DNA of 11,929 nt from Baffinella frigidus (taxonomy: Eukaryota > Cryptophyceae > Cryptomonadales > Baffinellaceae): NCBI GenBank assembly GCA_026770585.1, contig MU646434.1, positions 726,788 to 738,716 on the forward strand, in the 5' to 3' direction. The notes under the pieces were generated by a model. It ran no database searches, was not told where the DNA came from, and worked only from the letters and a program-made list of their open reading frames with translations. Position numbers and translations under genes: made by a program. This document shows, piece after piece, positions 7,701 to 10,700 of the stretch; position 1 is the first letter of the stretch; each line of letters starts with the position of its first letter.

Positions 7701-10700
7701 CCTAAACCCGAAACCCTAAACCCTAAACCCTAAACCCTAAACCCTAAGCCCTAAACCCTAAACCCTAAACCCTAACCTAAGTCCCTTGGCCCTGCTTGAG
7801 TTCAAGTCGCCAGGTTTGTTGCCCTGTACCCTGCACCCTGCACCCTGCACCCTGCACCCTGCATCCTGCACCCTGCACCCTGCACCCTGCACCCCAAACA
7901 CTATACCCTGGGTTGCGACATGGCAACCTGGCGACTTCAGCTGAAGTCGCCAGGTTCTAGCTCTGCCTCGGTTACTCTGGGCTCTTCGTTTTCATCGTTT
8001 TCTCGTAAAAAGTTGACGGATTTGTACCATAAAAAAGGGAAATCAACTTCTGGTGTCCTCAAATGAAGAGCCCAGATTAACTGAGGCAGAGCTAAAGGTT
8101 GCGAGCCCCCCTTTCCCTCCCGTTGACTGATCTTCGGTCTCCTTGCTGCGAAAAAAACCTGCCCGGATTAGTCAACCTGCCACGAACAAGCGTTGTCCGA
8201 ATTAGTCACCCTCCACGAACAAGCGCTGCCTAGGTTAGTCAACCGTGGTTCGGAGGTACGACACCGTCAACTTTCGCCATTGTGTGATTGTTAGAGGGAG
8301 GCGAGAGCCTCGTCAGGCGGAACCCTGAACTCTAAACACGAAAAACTAAACCCTAAACCATAAGCCCTAAATACTCAGCACTAAACACTAAACAACAAAC
8401 AACAAACAACAAACAACAAACAACAAACAACAAACAACAAACAACAAACAACAAACAACAAACAACAAACAACAAACAACAAACAACAAACAACAAACAA
8501 CAAACAACAAACAACAAACAACAAACAACAAACAACAAACAACAAACAACAAACATCAATCACTAAACACTAAACACCAAACACCAAACACCAAACACCA
8601 AACACCAAACATCAATCACTAAACCCTCAGCCGCGCGCGTTGTCAGGTGTGGGGGAGTCGGACTTCGCCGAGACTTTCACAGGGACCACACGGTGCCCGA
8701 AACCCGAAACCCCAAACCCATCGTGTTCGAGGCCCCCTTGCCGCGCACAAAGCCCAGCTCAGCGTGAGTCGATCCGGGCTCGGCATAAATGTGTTTTAGA
8801 TGATCTTAATGACCCGGTGTGTGTCAGAGCACGATGGCTCACTGCGTTTGCGGGTTAGGGGTTAGGGGTTCTCTGACCTGACGAGGTCCACTTCGTTTGC
8901 GGGTCCGGTTTGACGGTATACGCCACCCTGGATGGAACATTATGGTATTTTGAGCATTCTTGAGTCAACTCCCCTAGGAGATGCCGCCACAATGCGGCTG
9001 CCACGTGATGAATGGATCTGGTACAAAAAGGTTCAATATGTATTTTAGAGGTATAAATCATGTTGACTTTTGCGATAAAGGGTCATTCGGGATTGGCCGC
9101 AAGTCCCCTCCAGGGTGGGTTCCGAGTTTCACGCTTTAGAGTTGAGCGTTTAGCGTTTAGCGTTTAGGGTTAGCGGTGTGGGACTAAACGTTCGATCGGT
9201 TAGGCTGTGTGGTACTAACCCTTCGCGCAGGTACCTCACGTTCATTTGTGTGAAGGACACAATACTTCATCCACGAACGAAGCGAAAATTGACGGTGCTG
9301 GGACTTAAGTCACTTAACCCGTCAACTTTCAGGTACATGTCACCAGAGCGGCTCAAGGGCGAGCGGTACTCGTGGCCCGCCGACGTCTGGTGCGCTGGTA
9401 CTAATTAATTACCCGAAACCCGAAACCCGAAACCCGAAACCGGGAACCCGAAACCGGAGGATCCCGAAACCCAGAACCCGAAACCCGAAACCCGAAGTGG
9501 TCTTCCGACGTCTGGTGCGCTGGCACCGCCCCCGAACGAACGCGTCAGAACCGTAATGGGACGCGCGCAAGCTGCCCAGGAGATGTCTCGTGACACGTGG
9601 GCCTGTAGCGTTCACAGGTTATGCGCCTAAGCTCGTGAACACAGGACCACCGTGGACAGGATACACAAGGCAGCGGCGCCACCCTAAAACCTTTACTGGG
9701 TCCTGTGACCAACGTCACAGAAACCCGAAACGCGGGAGACGGGTGGGATGTGTGGCATGGTGGAACAGCCCGCTAGGAACACGCAAGGCAGTCACGACCG
9801 ACCGTCTGGCTTCGGCGCCGTTGACAAGCCTGCCGGCGGGGCTGTTCCACGAACCCGGAAACCCGTCTGGTGCGCGGGTACCTCCCCGCCTCCGAGCCTG
9901 GTTAGCCAAGGCGCCCCCATTCCGCTAACGAAACCTTCAGAACCCTAATTAGAAGCGCCCAAGCTGCCCGAAGTCCGAAACCCGGAGCGAGCGATACTCG
10001 TGGCCTGCTGGCGTTTGGTGCGCGGGTACCTAATTACCCGAAACCCGAAGCCCGAAACCCGGAACCCGGACCCCGACGCCCGAAGCCCAAAACCCGAACC
10101 CCGGAATTCGAAACCCGAAACCGTGAATATGTTCCCCCCTTGAGCGAAGACAGTTTTCCAATGAGACGTCTGGGAGCGCTCCCAGCGTTTATTGTGGTGG
10201 GTGTAGGGTGTCAAGTCACACCCCGGATTTAAGGTGTGGGGTTGAAACACCCTAAACCCTCCTCGGCAAAATCTGAAACCCGAAACCCGGAACCCGGAAC
10301 CCAAAACCCGGAACCCTTGACAGGAATGGTCATGCTGGAGTCATCGTTCGGGCACCACCCGTACAAGGTCTACTTCGAACAACATACAATATTTTATTGT
10401 GTGTGTACAATAATATATATGTATATATATATATATATAATTGTATATAAAACTGTATAAAATCGTTCAACTTTAAACGCCTGGGGCTTCCACAGGGATG
10501 ATCATGCTGGAGCTTGCGTTTGGGGACCACCCGTACAAAGTCTACTTCGGAGAGGAGGATGGAAGTTTCATGGCCATGCTCGAGTACTCCCCCAATCCAC
10601 AAACGAGAACAACTTTTGGCGGGATGGTTGACTTAGGCCATGCTTGAGTATCCCCCCCTCCACGCACAAAGAGTCTCCCCTGGGACGGTTGACGAACCCG

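Noticed and set aside
8391-8553. CRISPR-like regular repeats
   Set aside because: Units are 7 bp with no spacers, and the genome is eukaryotic.
8353-8563. Minus-strand open frames rich in VCCLLF
   Set aside because: They are translations of the AACAAAC repeat.
9590-9948. Open frames on both strands in this G+C-rich stretch
   Set aside because: No splice-bounded, family-like peptide; they lie within the intron between exons 11 and 12.
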